DNA from: Manihot esculenta | Lineage: Eukaryota > Streptophyta > Magnoliopsida > Malpighiales > Euphorbiaceae | Reading direction: 5' to 3' | NCBI RefSeq assembly: GCF_001659605.2 | Contig: NC_035168.2 | Location: 7,248,058-7,312,057 of the forward strand | DNA length: 64,000 bases | Shown: positions 37,930 through 49,131 of the stretch, piece by piece | Layout of the letters: each line of letters begins with the position of its first letter | Position numbering within the stretch: position 1 is the first letter of the stretch | The notes under the pieces: generated by a model | The model's input: only the letters and a program-made list of their open reading frames with translations | Told to the model about the DNA's origin: nothing | Database searches by the model: none | Translations under genes and position numbers: made by a program

Positions 37930-38769
37930 AAACATTAGACATTAGCAGTTATGAAGGATTGAATCCGCTCAAAAATTCAAGTTTGAAAACAGAACTTCTA
38001 TCATCGCTACAATGGTTAGATCGATTTTATTTATTGTTCCACTTACTTATAGCTATTTTTTAGTATTCCAAATAGTTTTTCTATAAAATTTGATAACTTA
38101 CTCTCAAATTTTTTGTGGAATGGAGATGAGAAAGAAAAATACATTAGATAAATTAGCAGAAATCCTGTCGATCAAAGTTTTGAGGCGGATTAGAGTTCAA
38201 AGATTTTGAAATTTTCAATTTTGCATATTTAGCAAAACAATATTGGAGACTTCTCCATAATTCATCTTGCTTATGGGTAAAGGTGTTGAAAGGATTGTAT
38301 TTTTCACGATCTTCTTTTCTGATAGGCAAAGCTTGTGGATTTGGCAAAGTTTATTAGTTGGCAGACCAATTCTTCAAATATGTAGTCATTTAAATATTGA
38401 GGATGGTCAGAGTACTTTCATTTAGTCGAATCCATGGATACCCATGTTGGATAATTTTAGACCGTCTAGTCTTGCAACTCGTCCAGTTGGTGTTGAGAGG
38501 GTGATAGATTTAATTGATCATAGAATTTTGGATTGGAACCATAAGGTAATGTGATAGTTATTCACTCCTTTACTAGCTATGACTATTCTCTCTATTCTAG
38601 TAACTCTTATTGGTATGTATTATTCTCTTGTTTGGCACTATACTTGTATCGGTCAATACAGTGTATGGTCTAGTTATAGGCAGCTCATGTGTTGTTCATC
38701 TGCATACGGGATGATGATTACACCCTCATCTTCCTCCACTATCCACCTAGGTATATAGAAGTGCATTGG
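37930..38769 (+). pseudogene. LINE fragment, 5' piece (RT C-terminal region)
   Basis: Translates in pieces to the post-RT region of plant L1: WNGDEKEKYIR, then the GLEFKDFEIFNFAYLAKQYWRLL-like block (38190-38255), a degenerate W.PWIP block (38420-38450), VIDLIDHRILDWN (about 38500-38545), and YSVWSSYRQL (about 38660-38695). It ends abruptly at the start of the Athila-like LTR. It is homologous to 5690-6600 of the LINE relic at 3470-7330. The continuation is at 63214. Confidence 0.75.
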
Positions 38770-40187
38770 TGATCAAACATAATTTAGCCACATTTTTATT
38801 ATCTTTATTACTGCTTAATTATATATTTTCCAGCTTAATTTATGGTTTTTGTCATGTTTTTACAGAAAAGGAAGAAAATGGAAAGTTGGAGAAAAAGTGC
38901 AGAAAAAGCTGGAAAAGTGATTGGGTCAAAGTGATTTGGCCAAATCACTGCTCAAATCAAGCTGAAGCAGAAAACTGGGACTAACTCACATAAAGCGATT
39001 GGGGCAAGCGATTTGGGCAAATCACTGCCCAAATCAAAATGACACAGAGGCGGACAGCAGAGCGAGAAAAAGACAGAATTCAAAATTCAAAAGCATTGAA
39101 GTCCTATCCTACTTCAAACACTTCAAGATCAATCCTAGGACATCTCCAAGAGTCACCCCAAAAAAGACTTTCTCAAGAAGAATAATTCATTCATAATTAA
39201 ATACAAAAGCAAAGAAGGAATAAAAGACCACAAAAAAACCAATTCAAATTAGGATTCCAAGTCCTAATTGGATTAGGACTCTTCACCTATAAAAGGAGGC
39301 AGCCCCAAATCAGCAGAAAATCATCAGATCTTTTACAGAATCTCATCGGCAACACTGCAGAATTCCAACAACCTCTCTTCTTCTACTTTTCTCCTTTCTT
39401 TTTGTGTATTTTGTCCACCATGAGTGGCTAAACACTTTTCTTTTCTAGTTGAAGTTGGAAAAATTCAGTTTGTGATGAATTGGGAGATTTAAATCTCCAT
39501 TATTAAACTCTTCTTTATTTTCAATATTTATGCAACTTGATCTTTCTATTATTATTACTTTGCTTTTAGAATCAATTAAGGCCTATTGCTTTTAATTGCT
39601 TGAGTAATATATTGTTTGAATGATTTAGGTCCGTAATTGCTTAGGTTGTTTAAACTCAAGTATAATCGGTTGCATAATCTAAACTTGACCACGCGGTTGG
39701 CAAGGATAGAATTAGGTTTCTCTAAGTCTTAAGGCAGTTAACAGTTGAAAAGTAAAAATTCCCAAGGACGTTCCTTGGCAACTTGTTAACTAGTGTTTGA
39801 TTAACGAACGTTTCCTAATTAAACTAGAACTAAGGAGGAATTTAGATTGTGAGAAGCGTCTTCCACATCCTAAACTAATTTATTGAAATAAATAGGAGTA
39901 TTAAAGAGTCAATGATCAATTCTAAACAAACTGAAATAGATCCATGCTTCAACTAGAATCCTTCTCTCATTGGAATTCTCATCTTTTTAAATTATTGCTT
40001 TCTCTTGCTATTTAGTTTCAATTCATCAAATCAAACCTCCCTCTTTTTACTTTATTTGTTTACCTTAGTCATTATTAGGAAAATCTGTAGTGTCAAATCC
40101 CTGTGGTTCGACCCTATTGCCACTATCTACAAATTATTTGTTGATTGATAATAGGTTTATTTTTTACGGCTTCGACAACCGCTATCA
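38770..40187 (+). repeat. 5' LTR of Athila-like element
   Basis: 1,418 bp, starting TGATCAAACA and ending CGCTATCA, so the ends form TGAT/ATCA. It contains the perfect palindrome GTGATTTGGCCAAATCAC at 38931-38948 and a related copy near 39008. A TATA-like CTATAAAAGGAGG is at 39289-39301. No matching 3' LTR is in the window. Confidence 0.75.
38931..38948. repeat. 18-bp perfect palindrome in the Athila-like LTR
   Basis: GTGATTTGGCCAAATCAC is its own reverse complement. A near copy (GATTTGGGCAAATCAC) lies at 39010-39025 and related words recur inside the coding region. Confidence 0.95.
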
Positions 40188-40191
40188 AAAA

Positions 40192-40210
40192 TTGGTGCCG
40201 TTGCCGGGGA
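40192..40210 (+). promoter_or_regulatory. Primer-binding site of Athila-like element
   Basis: TTGGTGCCGTTGCCGGGGA, four bases after the LTR end, is the well-known form found in plant Athila/Tat elements (complementary to a tRNA-Asp 3' end). Confidence 0.85.
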
Positions 40211-40239
40211 TTTGATTTAAACTAACGTATTTTCCCTTT

Positions 40240-40520
40240 ATGACCAAGTCTAGCCGTAAAGAAACTCTTCTTTATGATCCTGAGATTGGACGCACTGCCA
40301 AGAGCTTGAGGAAGCAAGCAAACTTGAGGAACCAAGCCTCAAAAGCATCATCGTCTGCAATAGCCCCGAGTTTCTGCTACTCGATCTGCCACCGAGCCAC
40401 CTGATAGAATCGCTAATTCCCCTGCTGCAGAATTTACTGCACCAACTGATTCGCCTACTGCCACACCTGCTACTGCTGCATTTGAACCAGAAACAGAATA
40501 CCAAGTTACTGCAGAAAATC
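40240..40520 (+). pseudogene. Athila-like gag, N-terminal part (interrupted)
   Basis: ATG at 40240 gives MTKSSRKETLLYDPEIGRTA and a basic stretch. A one-base frameshift near 40370 moves the frame to SATEPPDRIANSPAAEFTAP, which then runs to the insertion point at 40520. The same frame resumes at 58439 once the inserted element and one copy of AAATC are discounted. Confidence 0.8.
40516..40520. repeat. Target-site duplication AAATC (left copy)
   Basis: AAATC directly precedes the LTR end TGTAACG at 40521. The partner is at 58434-58438 after ...TATTACA. Confidence 0.93.
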
Positions 40521-42924
40521 TGTAACGACCCGGAAACCGGACCGCTACCGGCGCTAGGATCCAGGTCGGCTTAAGGCTGCCGGAACCCGTAGCAAGCCAA
40601 ACATACATCATGTGAACCTGTTCAATCCCATACATGAACCAAAACATACATAAAAATTTAAACTTTTCTTTACCCAGCCTAGCCTGTGCATGCATAAACA
40701 TAACATAAACCCCTCATTGGAGTCCTCAACAAATACTCCAATGGGGTACATAACATATAGCAGACTTGAGTTACATAAACATCATAAAACATTTATCTCA
40801 TGTATTTAAGGGATTACAACAGACTCTAGTCAAGCACACTATAAAACTTACATTACATTACATAACATACTTTTACATTACAACTAATCCATGTCCACTT
40901 CTATGCTATTACAGAGACTTCTCTTACTCTTGCTGACTCCTCTATCTACTCTGCACCTGCAAGACTGGGGTTAAGGGAGAGGGGTGAGCTAAAAAGCCCA
41001 GTGAGCAAAAAGTAAAAACATGATATTAATTCCTCCATTTTTAGGTATTTTATTCTCCATTTTTATTATTAACATTTGCTTTAATTCCACACTTTTTAGG
41101 TATATTATTATTCATTTTATTAATATCATTAAATAACAAAACTTTTACTTTACATGCTTTCATGAAATGCAACACATCACATTTAATCACGTAAAGGATG
41201 GTATTGTCACCATTAGTCCTCAACATCTCCAAATTCCAGGGGCGTAGAATGGGCCTCACTGGACTTTCTCTTACATAACATAACATAACATTCCAAGTGC
41301 CAGGGGCGTAGAATGGGCCTCACTGGACTTTCTCTTACATAGTACCAGGGGCGTAGAATGGGCCTCGCTGGTCGTCCATGACATATCATCATAACATAAC
41401 ATCAGAGGACTATGGATCATCCAACAACCATCCACATCAACATCAAATTATGCAATGCAACATATTCGTGAATTTCTAATGCAAACATCCTGAAACATCG
41501 CATGGCATTTATGATGCATGAGTATGCTATCAGATTCATTCATTTGTTCATTTATTCATTACTTAAAAACTTAGGGAAATAATCCCACTCACCTGGTGAC
41601 CGAAGCTTTATCAATGGACTCTGAAAGACTATCTCACAACCGGGGGTCTCGGGTCCTCGGGTCCGAACCTACACAGGTGGACTCAAATGAGGCACCAAAC
41701 AACAAGAACATAACTCCAAACATACCCCCCAAAGACCTCCTAAAAACACCTCAAACATCCCTAGAAAACATGCAAGAAAAGGCTGGGAAGGGCACTTTCG
41801 GCGGCACCTTCGGCGGCCGAAAGTCCCTCCAGAGCCGAAAGTCAGGCAGGTTCGGCGGCACCTTCGGCGGCCGAAACTCCCAGACAGAGACGAAACTCAT
41901 GCATGTTCGGCGGCACCTTCGGCGGCCGAAAGTCTCGGACAGAGCCGAAACTCCAACTTTCGGGGGCAGGCTTCGGCAGCCTAAAGCTGCCTCCCAAGCT
42001 AGTTCGGCGGCCGAAAGTACCTTCGGCTGCCGAACCTGGTTTCTGCCAAAGGGCAGAAACTTGGTTCTTCATGCCCAAAACAACCCCCTACACAACCAAT
42101 CATGCATAAGCCTATTCTACAACAAGCATACTCAAGCATACAAGCTCCTAGGGGTCTCCAACAAGCTTAAACCCCAACTACAACACACGAGCAAGCCACA
42201 TTGCACAAGAACATGCACATCAAACCCATAAACATAACATAAACTTCCACAAGCCTACTCATGCATTTCTACCCCATAAACTTGCATAAAACTTACTTAA
42301 AACACATATAGAACTAGAGATCGGCTCTTACCTCTTGAAGATCGAGAGAGAAACGATCCTAGCTCGAAGATGGGGAGATTCGAGTTCTTGAACCTCAAAG
42401 CTCCAAAACTTGCTTAAACTTTAAAACTCTTCAAAAACAAGATGTAACTTGTTAAGATCTAAAGGATTTGAGGGAAAACACTTAAAATGACCATAGGAGG
42501 GCTAAAGCTTACCGTCGGCCGAAATGGGAGAGAAAACCTCGCCAGTTTCGGTCACGGGGTCTCTTATAGGGCAGGTTCTGTCACCTTTCGGCGGCCTAAC
42601 GTGCCCCCACATCTCATGCATGTTCGGCGGCCGAACATGAGGTTCGGCGGCCGAACCTTGAGTCTTTCAAACAAGGCTTTCGGAGGCCTAAAGCGCTCCC
42701 AAAACCCCACCATGTTCGGCGGCCGAACTTAACTTTCGGCGGCCGAACCTGGCAAAGTCTCCTTGGTCTATTTCATTCAAAACTCAATTTCCTTTTTGCT
42801 TAAAAACATAAAATACATTAAAAACATTCTATAAAATATGGTTTTACCCTTCTAGAGGTTTCCGACATTCGAGATTCCACCGGACGGTAGGAATTCCGAT
42901 ACCGGAGTCTAGCCGGGTATTACA
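40521..42924 (-). repeat. 3' LTR of Tekay-like element
   Basis: 2,404 bp. In element orientation it starts TGTAATACCCGGCTAGACTC and ends CGTTACA. A TATA-like CTATAAGAG lies at about 42562-42569 (minus). Upstream are paired TTCGGCCGCCGAA motifs (+ strand TTCGGCGGCCGAA at 42623, 42643, 42715, 42735), with a second cluster downstream at 41790-42040. Three copies of a CCAGGGGCGTAGAATGGGCC block start at 41236, 41300 and 41345. Confidence 0.92.
41236..41385. repeat. Short repeats in LTR (CCAGGGGCGTAGAATGGGCC, 3 copies)
   Basis: Starts at 41236, 41300 and 41345, the first two sharing about 41 bp (to TCTCTTACAT). The same three copies occur in the other LTR at about 56745, 56809 and 56854. Confidence 0.9.
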
Positions 42925-42939
42925 TTCTCCCCCCCTTAA
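42925..42939 (-). promoter_or_regulatory. Polypurine tract of Tekay-like element
   Basis: Minus strand CTTAAGGGGGGGAGAA lies directly before the 3' LTR start TGTAATACCC. Confidence 0.85.
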
Positions 42940-42940
42940 G

Positions 42941-42960
42941 AACATTCGTCCCCGAATGTT
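42941..42960. other. Conserved hairpin next to the PPT
   Basis: AACATTCGTCCCCGAATGTT: two 8-bp arms and a 4-base loop. Its reverse complement is identical over all 20 bases to 50731-50750 in the innermost element. Confidence 0.9.
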
Positions 42961-43031
42961 CACCAAACAACACATAACATGGCAAACATATAACATACAT
43001 ACTAAGCACAACAACACATAGGGATCTAACC

Positions 43032-45814
43032 TTAAAAGAGCTGAGGGTACTGCTGGAGCATAGACTCCCGTGTCTCCCAAGTGCATTCTTCCAAGTTGTG
43101 GTGGTTCCACAGGACTTTCACCATCGGGATTTCCTTGTTTCTTAACTTTCTGATCTGCGTGTCTATGATCCGTACTGGCTGTTCAACATAGGTGAGATCC
43201 TCTTGGACCTCCACATCAGGCTCACTAAGAACCTTGCTCGAATCTGACACAAACTTCCTCAACATCGAAATATGGAAAACCGGATGGATTCTTGCCATTG
43301 AAGCAGGTAAATCTAGCTTGTACGACACATTCCCAATCTTTTGCAAGATTTCAAAGGGTCCGATGTATCGTGGGGCTAGTTTACTTTTCTTCCCGAAGCG
43401 AACCACTCCCTTCATTGGAGACACCCTAAGCAATACCAGATCCCCCTCCTGAAACTCTAACTGCCTTCTGCGGATGTCTGCATAACTCCTCTGTCTGCTT
43501 GCAGCAGTCTTGATTCTTTCTCTGATTATGGGTACCACCCTGCTGGTAATCTCTACTAGCTCAGGCCCTGCCAAGGCCTTCTCTCCAACTTCCTCCCAGC
43601 AAACAGGTGATCTGCACTTCCTTCCGTACAAAGCTTCATATGGAGCCATCCCGATGCTAGCATGATGGCTGTTATTGTAGGCAAACTCCACCAAAGGTAG
43701 ATGCTGCCTCCAAGAACCGCCAAAGTCCAGCACACACATTCTGAGCATATCCTCGATAGTCTGGATGGTTCTTTCTGACTGTCCATCAGTCTGGGGGTGG
43801 AAGGCAGTACTGAAATCTAACCTAGTACCCATGGCATTCTGCAGACTCCGCCAAAACCTGGAGGTGAACTGGGGCCCTCTATCTGACACTATCGAAACGG
43901 GAACCCCATGCAGCCTGACGATCTCGTCCACATACACCTGCGCCAACTTGTCCACAGAATAGCCACTCCTGACAGGAATGAAGTGAGCAGATTTGGTGAG
44001 TCTGTCCACAATCACCCATATGGAGTCCACTCTGTTGGACGCCGCCGGTAACCCTACTACGAAGTCCATAGCTATATTTTCCCATTTCCATTCTGGAATA
44101 GGTAGCGGGTTAAGCATTCCAGCTGGCTTCTGATGTTCCAGCTTCACCCTCTGACACACTTCGCAGGCTGACACGAACTGTGCCACTTCCTTCTTCATTG
44201 CTGGCCACCAATAAACTTTCTTCAAATCTTGATACATCTTGGTGGCTCCGGGGTGAATGCTGTATCTTGCATTATGAGCCTCTCTCATAATGTCTTCTTT
44301 TAGCCCTATGTCGTCTGGTACACATAATCGACTCCCATAGCGGAGAATCCCCTTACTGTCGAATCTGAACTCACTATCATTGCCTGACTGAACAGTCCTG
44401 GCAATCTTCACTAACTCGGGGTCCTCATGCTGTTTCTGAGCAACTTGCTCAAGGAACACGGGTGTCACTTTCATCTGAGCCAACAAGGCACCTGTACCCG
44501 ACAACTCTAACTGCAGCCCTTCTTCGATGAGCTTGTAAAACTCCTTTACTACTGGTCTTCGTTCTGCCGTGATGTGGGATAGACTGCCGAGTGATTTCCG
44601 GCTTAAGGCATCAGCTACTACATTAGCCTTACCCGGATGATACTGGATTTTGCAATCGTAGTCACTGAGCAGTTCTACCCATCTTCTCTGTCTCAAATTC
44701 AAATCTCTTTGACTCAGGATGTGCTGCAGGCTCTTATGATCTGTAAAGATCTCACATTTTACCCCATAGAGGTAATGCCTCCACATCTTGAGTGCAAAGA
44801 TTACTGCTGCCATCTCAAGGTCATGTGTGGGGTAATTCAACTCATGCTTCTTCAGCTGCCTAGAAGCATAAGCAATCACCCTCTCATTCTGCATCAGTAC
44901 ACAACCCAGTCCCACACGGGATGCATCACAAAAGACTGTAAAGTCCTCATCACTAGATGGCAGAGCTAAAACTGGTGCTGAAGTCAACCTCTTCTTAAGC
45001 TCTTCAAAACTCTCTTCGCACTGGTCGGTCCACAGAAATTTCTGATTCTTCCTGGTTAACCTGGTCAGAGGAGCTGCTATCTTTGAGAAGTCCTGAACGA
45101 ACCTCCTGTAGTAACCAGCCAAACCCAAGAAACTTCTAATCTCTGTCACTGAAGTGGGTCTAGGCCAGTTAGCCACAGTTTCTGTCTTCTTGGGGTCCAC
45201 CTCAATACCATTCTCTGACACTACATGCCCCAAGAACGAAATGCTCCTCAGCCAGAACTCACATTTAGAGAACTTGGCATACAAGCCATGTTCCCTCAAA
45301 GTCTGCAAGACCAACCGCAGATGATGGGCATGTTCTTCTGCATTCCTGGAATACACTAAGATATCATCTATGAAGACAATAACGAAGTGATCCAGGTATT
45401 GGCTAAATACTCTGTTCATGAGATCCATGAATGCTGCAGGGGCGTTTGTTAACCCGAACGGCATCACTAGGAACTCATAGTGCCCATATCTGGTTCTGAA
45501 AGCTGTCTTTGGCACGTCTTCATCTCTGATCCTCAGCTGATGATACCCAGATCTCAGATCTATTTTGGAGAAACAACCTGCTCCTGATAGCTGGTCGAAT
45601 AGATCATCGATCCTAGGCAACGGGTACTTGTTCTTGGTAGTGACTTTGTTCAACTGTCTGTAGTCGATACAAAGTCTAAGGGATCCATCCTTCTTTTTCA
45701 CGAATAACACTGGAGCACCCCAAGGTGAGGTACTCGGTCGGACGAAACCCTTGTCTACCAGCTCTTGCAACTGTTCTTTAAGCTCTTTCAGCTCTGCTGG
45801 CGCCATCCTGTAGG
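43032..45814 (-). CDS. Tekay-like pol, RT to chromodomain (3' piece)
   Basis: An uninterrupted frame from the insertion point to TAG-free sequence and a stop at 43032. First residues are [20 protein letters not shown], the usual start of the gypsy RT domain. RT has [29 protein letters not shown] and the catalytic FIDDILVYS. RNase H has [16 protein letters not shown] and VVADALSRK. Integrase has the HHCC zinc region (CEVCQRVK), then [27 protein letters not shown] and [14 protein letters not shown] (D, D, E). The C-terminal 60 residues ([20 protein letters not shown], then [13 protein letters not shown]) form a chromodomain, which in this clade directs insertion to heterochromatin. No stop is present. 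The protein cannot be made intact because gag-protease is separated from it by 7.8 kb. Confidence 0.95.
45810..45814. repeat. Target-site duplication GTAGG (left copy)
   Basis: GTAGG precedes TGTAATACCC at 45815. The identical partner is at 53578-53582. Confidence 0.95.
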
Positions 45815-46012
45815 TGTAATACCCGGCTAGAATCCGGCATCGGGATTTCTATCTTCCGGCGGAATCTCCGTTGGAACCTAGAATTTGCTGAAGATGCCAG
45901 AGGCTTCTAGAGGGGTAAAATGTGTTTCTAAAATGTTTTCACATGATTTCATGGTTTTAAATGAAAATGAATTGAGTTTTGAAGAGAAAAGACCAAGGAG
46001 GCATTTGCCAGG

Positions 46013-46137
46013 TTCGGCCGCCGAAAGTGGAGTTCGGCCGCCGAACATGGAAAGGCTTCGGGAGCGCCTTTGGCCTCCGAAAGTCTTGTTTGAACGAGCC
46101 AAGGTTCGGCCGCCGAAAGTGAGGTTCGGCCGCCGAA
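46013..46137. repeat. Paired TTCGGCCGCCGAA motifs, U3 cluster
   Basis: Exact copies start at 46013, 46033, 46105 and 46125: two pairs with 20-bp spacing, 72 bp between the pairs. Each motif is a small inverted repeat (TTCGG-CCG-CCGAA). The same spacing (20, 72, 20) occurs in the Tekay-like LTR at 42623-42747. Confidence 0.92.
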
Positions 46138-46192
46138 CTTGCATGAGTTTAGGGGGCACGTTAGGCTGCCGAAGGTTGTTGACCAGGCCACC

Positions 46193-46200
46193 TATATAAG
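46193..46200 (+). promoter_or_regulatory. TATA box of innermost element LTR
   Basis: CTATATAAGG in a GC-rich context, about 55 bp after the last U3 motif. The copy in the 3' LTR is at about 51146-51153. Confidence 0.7.
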
Positions 46201-46434
46201 GCCCTCAGATCGGAAATGGGCGAGTTTTCTCCCCATTCCCGAGCTCAGGTGAGTTTATGCTTTCCTTTGGTCGTTTTCATGTTTTCTCTACCCATCTCTC
46301 AAGTTTTTCATGATTTCTACCCTTGTGTTTGAAGATTTAAAGCTTAAAAGGAGTTTTGGGAGCTTGGAGCTTTTGGAGCTTGGATTCTCCACACCTCCGA
46401 GTTAGGGATCGCACCAACCCTCGATCTTCAAGAG

Positions 46435-49121
46435 GTAAGTGTAGATCTTGGTTTCCCTTGAGTTTTCATGAAGTTTTAAGTAAGTTTTGTGGAGGTTTTA
46501 TGTTGGAATGGGTAGATATGCATGTTTAGGCTTTTGTGGGTTTTATGCCCAATGTATGTTATGTGATGATGTGTTGAGGAGTTTAAGCTAGTTTCTTTGC
46601 TCTCTATGCTTGTGGGAGTGTGTATGCATGCTTGGGAGAGAGTATGTGAGGTTTGGGGTGTTTTGGAAGGTTTTGGAGGCTGATGTGCAAAGGCTGAGTT
46701 CTGATGAACTCAGGTTCGGCCGCCGAAGGTGGTTTCGGCCGCCGAACGTGCCTGTGGATGCATGGTTTGGCCGCCTAACCTTGCCCCCGAAAGTGGAGTT
46801 GTGGCTTGAAAGCAGACTTTCGGCCGCCGAAGGTAATGTTCGGCCGCCGAAAGTGCCTGACTTTCGTCTCTGGAGTGAGGGTTCGGCCGCCGAAGGTGCC
46901 GCCGAACCTACCCAAGTTTCGTCTCTGGAGGAGACTTTCGGCCGCCGAAGGTGCCGCCGAAAGTGCCTGTCCAGCCTTTTCATGGCTGTTTTCTATGCAT
47001 GTTTAAGTGATGTTTAGAGGGGTCTTAGGGGGTATGCTTATGAGTTGATTAGAGTATGTTTGGTACCTCATGTGTGTCCATCTGTGTAGGATTGGACCTG
47101 AGGAGAGGTGTTTAGCTTCAGTGCTAGTTGACCCTGAGTTTGTTGAGCAGTGGCTTCAGGTGAGTAGAACTAAACCAAATCTTTTATTTTTTTAAGAAAA
47201 TCAAATGCCTAAAGTATACTCATACATCATGTTATGTAATAGGATGATTGCACTAGTTTCACCATGCCCATGCACCATGTTTATATGTGATAGGATGATG
47301 CATTAGTTTCACGAAGGTGACGCATTGCACTTTTATTGTCTATGTGATGATGAGATGGGTGGACCAAGGCGACCTCGATAGCCCGCAAGTCTGTCATTGA
47401 GTCTTTGTCAGTCGGGCGAGTACATGTAGGAAAGCCCATGAGAGCTCCTTCGGGGCCAAGTTTTGACAGAGGGAATGTTGGGGTCATGTCTAACCCTGAG
47501 GGGAAGGACGTTACGTGAACCCTCTAAAAACACCCGCGAGAGGAAGAGATTTGCTAGCGTGAACTCAAGCGGGAGTGAGATGTTTGTTGTGCTATAGTTG
47601 TGATGTGTTGCACTTCATGAAAGCATGAAAGAAAAAGAAGGAATAAAATGAATAAGAAGAATAATTGATTTGAATAAAATGTCTTTATAATAAAATACAT
47701 AAAAAGGGTGGAACAATAAAAGGCATAATAATATACCTAAAAATGGAGGAACTAAATAATAATAATAATGATAAAATAAAATAATAAAATTATATGTTTT
47801 CTCTGTTTCTACTCACTGGGCTCTTGTAGCTCACCCCATTCCCTTAACCCCAGTTTTGCAGGGCCAGAGTAAGTAAGCCAGAGTTCAGTCAGAGTAAGCT
47901 ATGGGATAGAAGAGGTTCAAGCATGGGTTGCCATGTTTGGTTGTAATAGCTTAGTTGTGTTTTGTTTATGTATAAGAGATGTTGTATGTATATGTTTATG
48001 GATATAGTGATAGTTATGTAAGGAAGTTGCTAAAGAGATGTTATGTTATGTAATGCTATGTATGTTGATTGCTTGTATAGCTTAGTTATGGACATGATGA
48101 TGATATATGGACTTTTGTATGAATGGATAGGGTATGGTTTATGATGAAAGAGCTTATTAAAGAGATAGAGCCAAGTAAGAAAAGTATAGATATGTCATGT
48201 GTTGTAGCATGAGATGTATAGAATTGTGCTTTGTCCAGAGTGTGGGTTAATCCCTTTTTGTTTTGCATGATCTTGAGAAAATATTTTAAATGTTATGGGT
48301 TTTGAATGACCGTGAGGGAAGAAAAGGTTCCAATCCCTTGACCCAAAGCGGATATGTTTTAAAGCAAGCTTGATGACCCATCTGGTATGAGGTTCTATGT
48401 TTGCATGCATAGGTCAAGCTGAGGTAAGGAAAATAAGTTTAAAGGTTTTTATGAGATCAAGGCTTAAGTTTTATGAAAAAGTTTGATCATGCACGAGATT
48501 ATACCTAGAGTTCAGGATGTTTAGAGGCTTACTACGGGTCCCGGCGGCCTTAAGCCGTTCTGGATCCTAGTGCCGAGCAGTTTGGAGCCGTTACAGAGGG
48601 GTACCGGTTTCCGGGCTGTTACAGTTGGTATCAGAGCATAGGGCCTCGCGAGTACGGTGTTTTGATGCGAAGATGCTCAGACATCGGAAAGAGGTTGTGC
48701 TAGATGTTAGTAGGGCAAGCACATTAAGAAAGATTGAGAGTAAGATCATGTCCACTAGGATAGGATGAGGAGTCCTGTCTTGCTTGATGATGTGTAATGC
48801 CATGTGTGATGCATGTGCATTTATGTTGTATTATGGATGTTGTTAGTCCCTTAGCTGCGAGGTGGCATGATATGTACTGATATGAGATGAGCTGAGCGAC
48901 CAAGAGTGGCCCTTGGCACAGTTGGTCATGGCATGTTCTGCTATGTTGTAGGCTGTAGGTGACAGGTTCATCCATGATATATGTTGCATGAGGGGTCATG
49001 TGTTTATCACGTGGACCATATGATATGATGCTATGCTATGTGTTGTGAGTTCATGTGTTTGTCATGGACCACATGATATGATGTGATGCTTATGTGTGCT
49101 TGTGTGCCTGTTGTGTTTCAG
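46435..49121 (+). other. Possible leader intron of innermost element
   Basis: The donor AAGAG|GTAAGT at 46434/46435 is conserved in the Tekay-like LTR (minus, about 42331). The acceptor TTGTGTTTCAG ends at 49121, ten bases before the gag ATG. A similar acceptor TTTTTCAG precedes the Tekay-like gag at 55797. Splicing would remove the PBS and most of the leader, giving a short gag mRNA. This is inference only. Confidence 0.35.
48626..48637 (+). promoter_or_regulatory. PBS of innermost element (tRNA-iMet)
   Basis: TGGTATCAGAGC starts two bases after the LTR end, the same type as in the Tekay-like element. Confidence 0.92.
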
Positions 49122-49131
49122 ACAAGCTGAG

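Larger units (their letters stand above)
45815..48623 (+). repeat. 5' LTR of innermost element
   Basis: 2,809 bp, TGTAATACCCGGCTAGAATC to GGGCTGTTACA. U3 has four exact TTCGGCCGCCGAA motifs (46013, 46033, 46105, 46125) upstream of TATATAAG at 46193-46200. A second cluster of six lies at 46715-46949. The U3 is clearly homologous to that of the Tekay-like element; the middle of the LTR is not obviously so. Confidence 0.94.

Noticed and set aside
41236..41385. Three spaced copies of a roughly 20-bp word that could suggest a CRISPR-like array
   Set aside because: Spacing is unequal, the context is a plant LTR, and the same copies recur in the other LTR.
41596..42231. Open frame of 211 aa with FGGR/RRPK repeats, also found at 57105-57740
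   Set aside because: It lies wholly within the Tekay-like LTR; the two copies are simply the two LTRs. Its repetitive residues come from the TTCGGCGGCCGAA motifs, and similar frames open on both strands.
46588..47017. Frames of 131-135 aa on both strands, repeated at 51541-51970
   Set aside because: Located in both LTRs of the innermost element and produced by the same motif array. No protein family resemblance.
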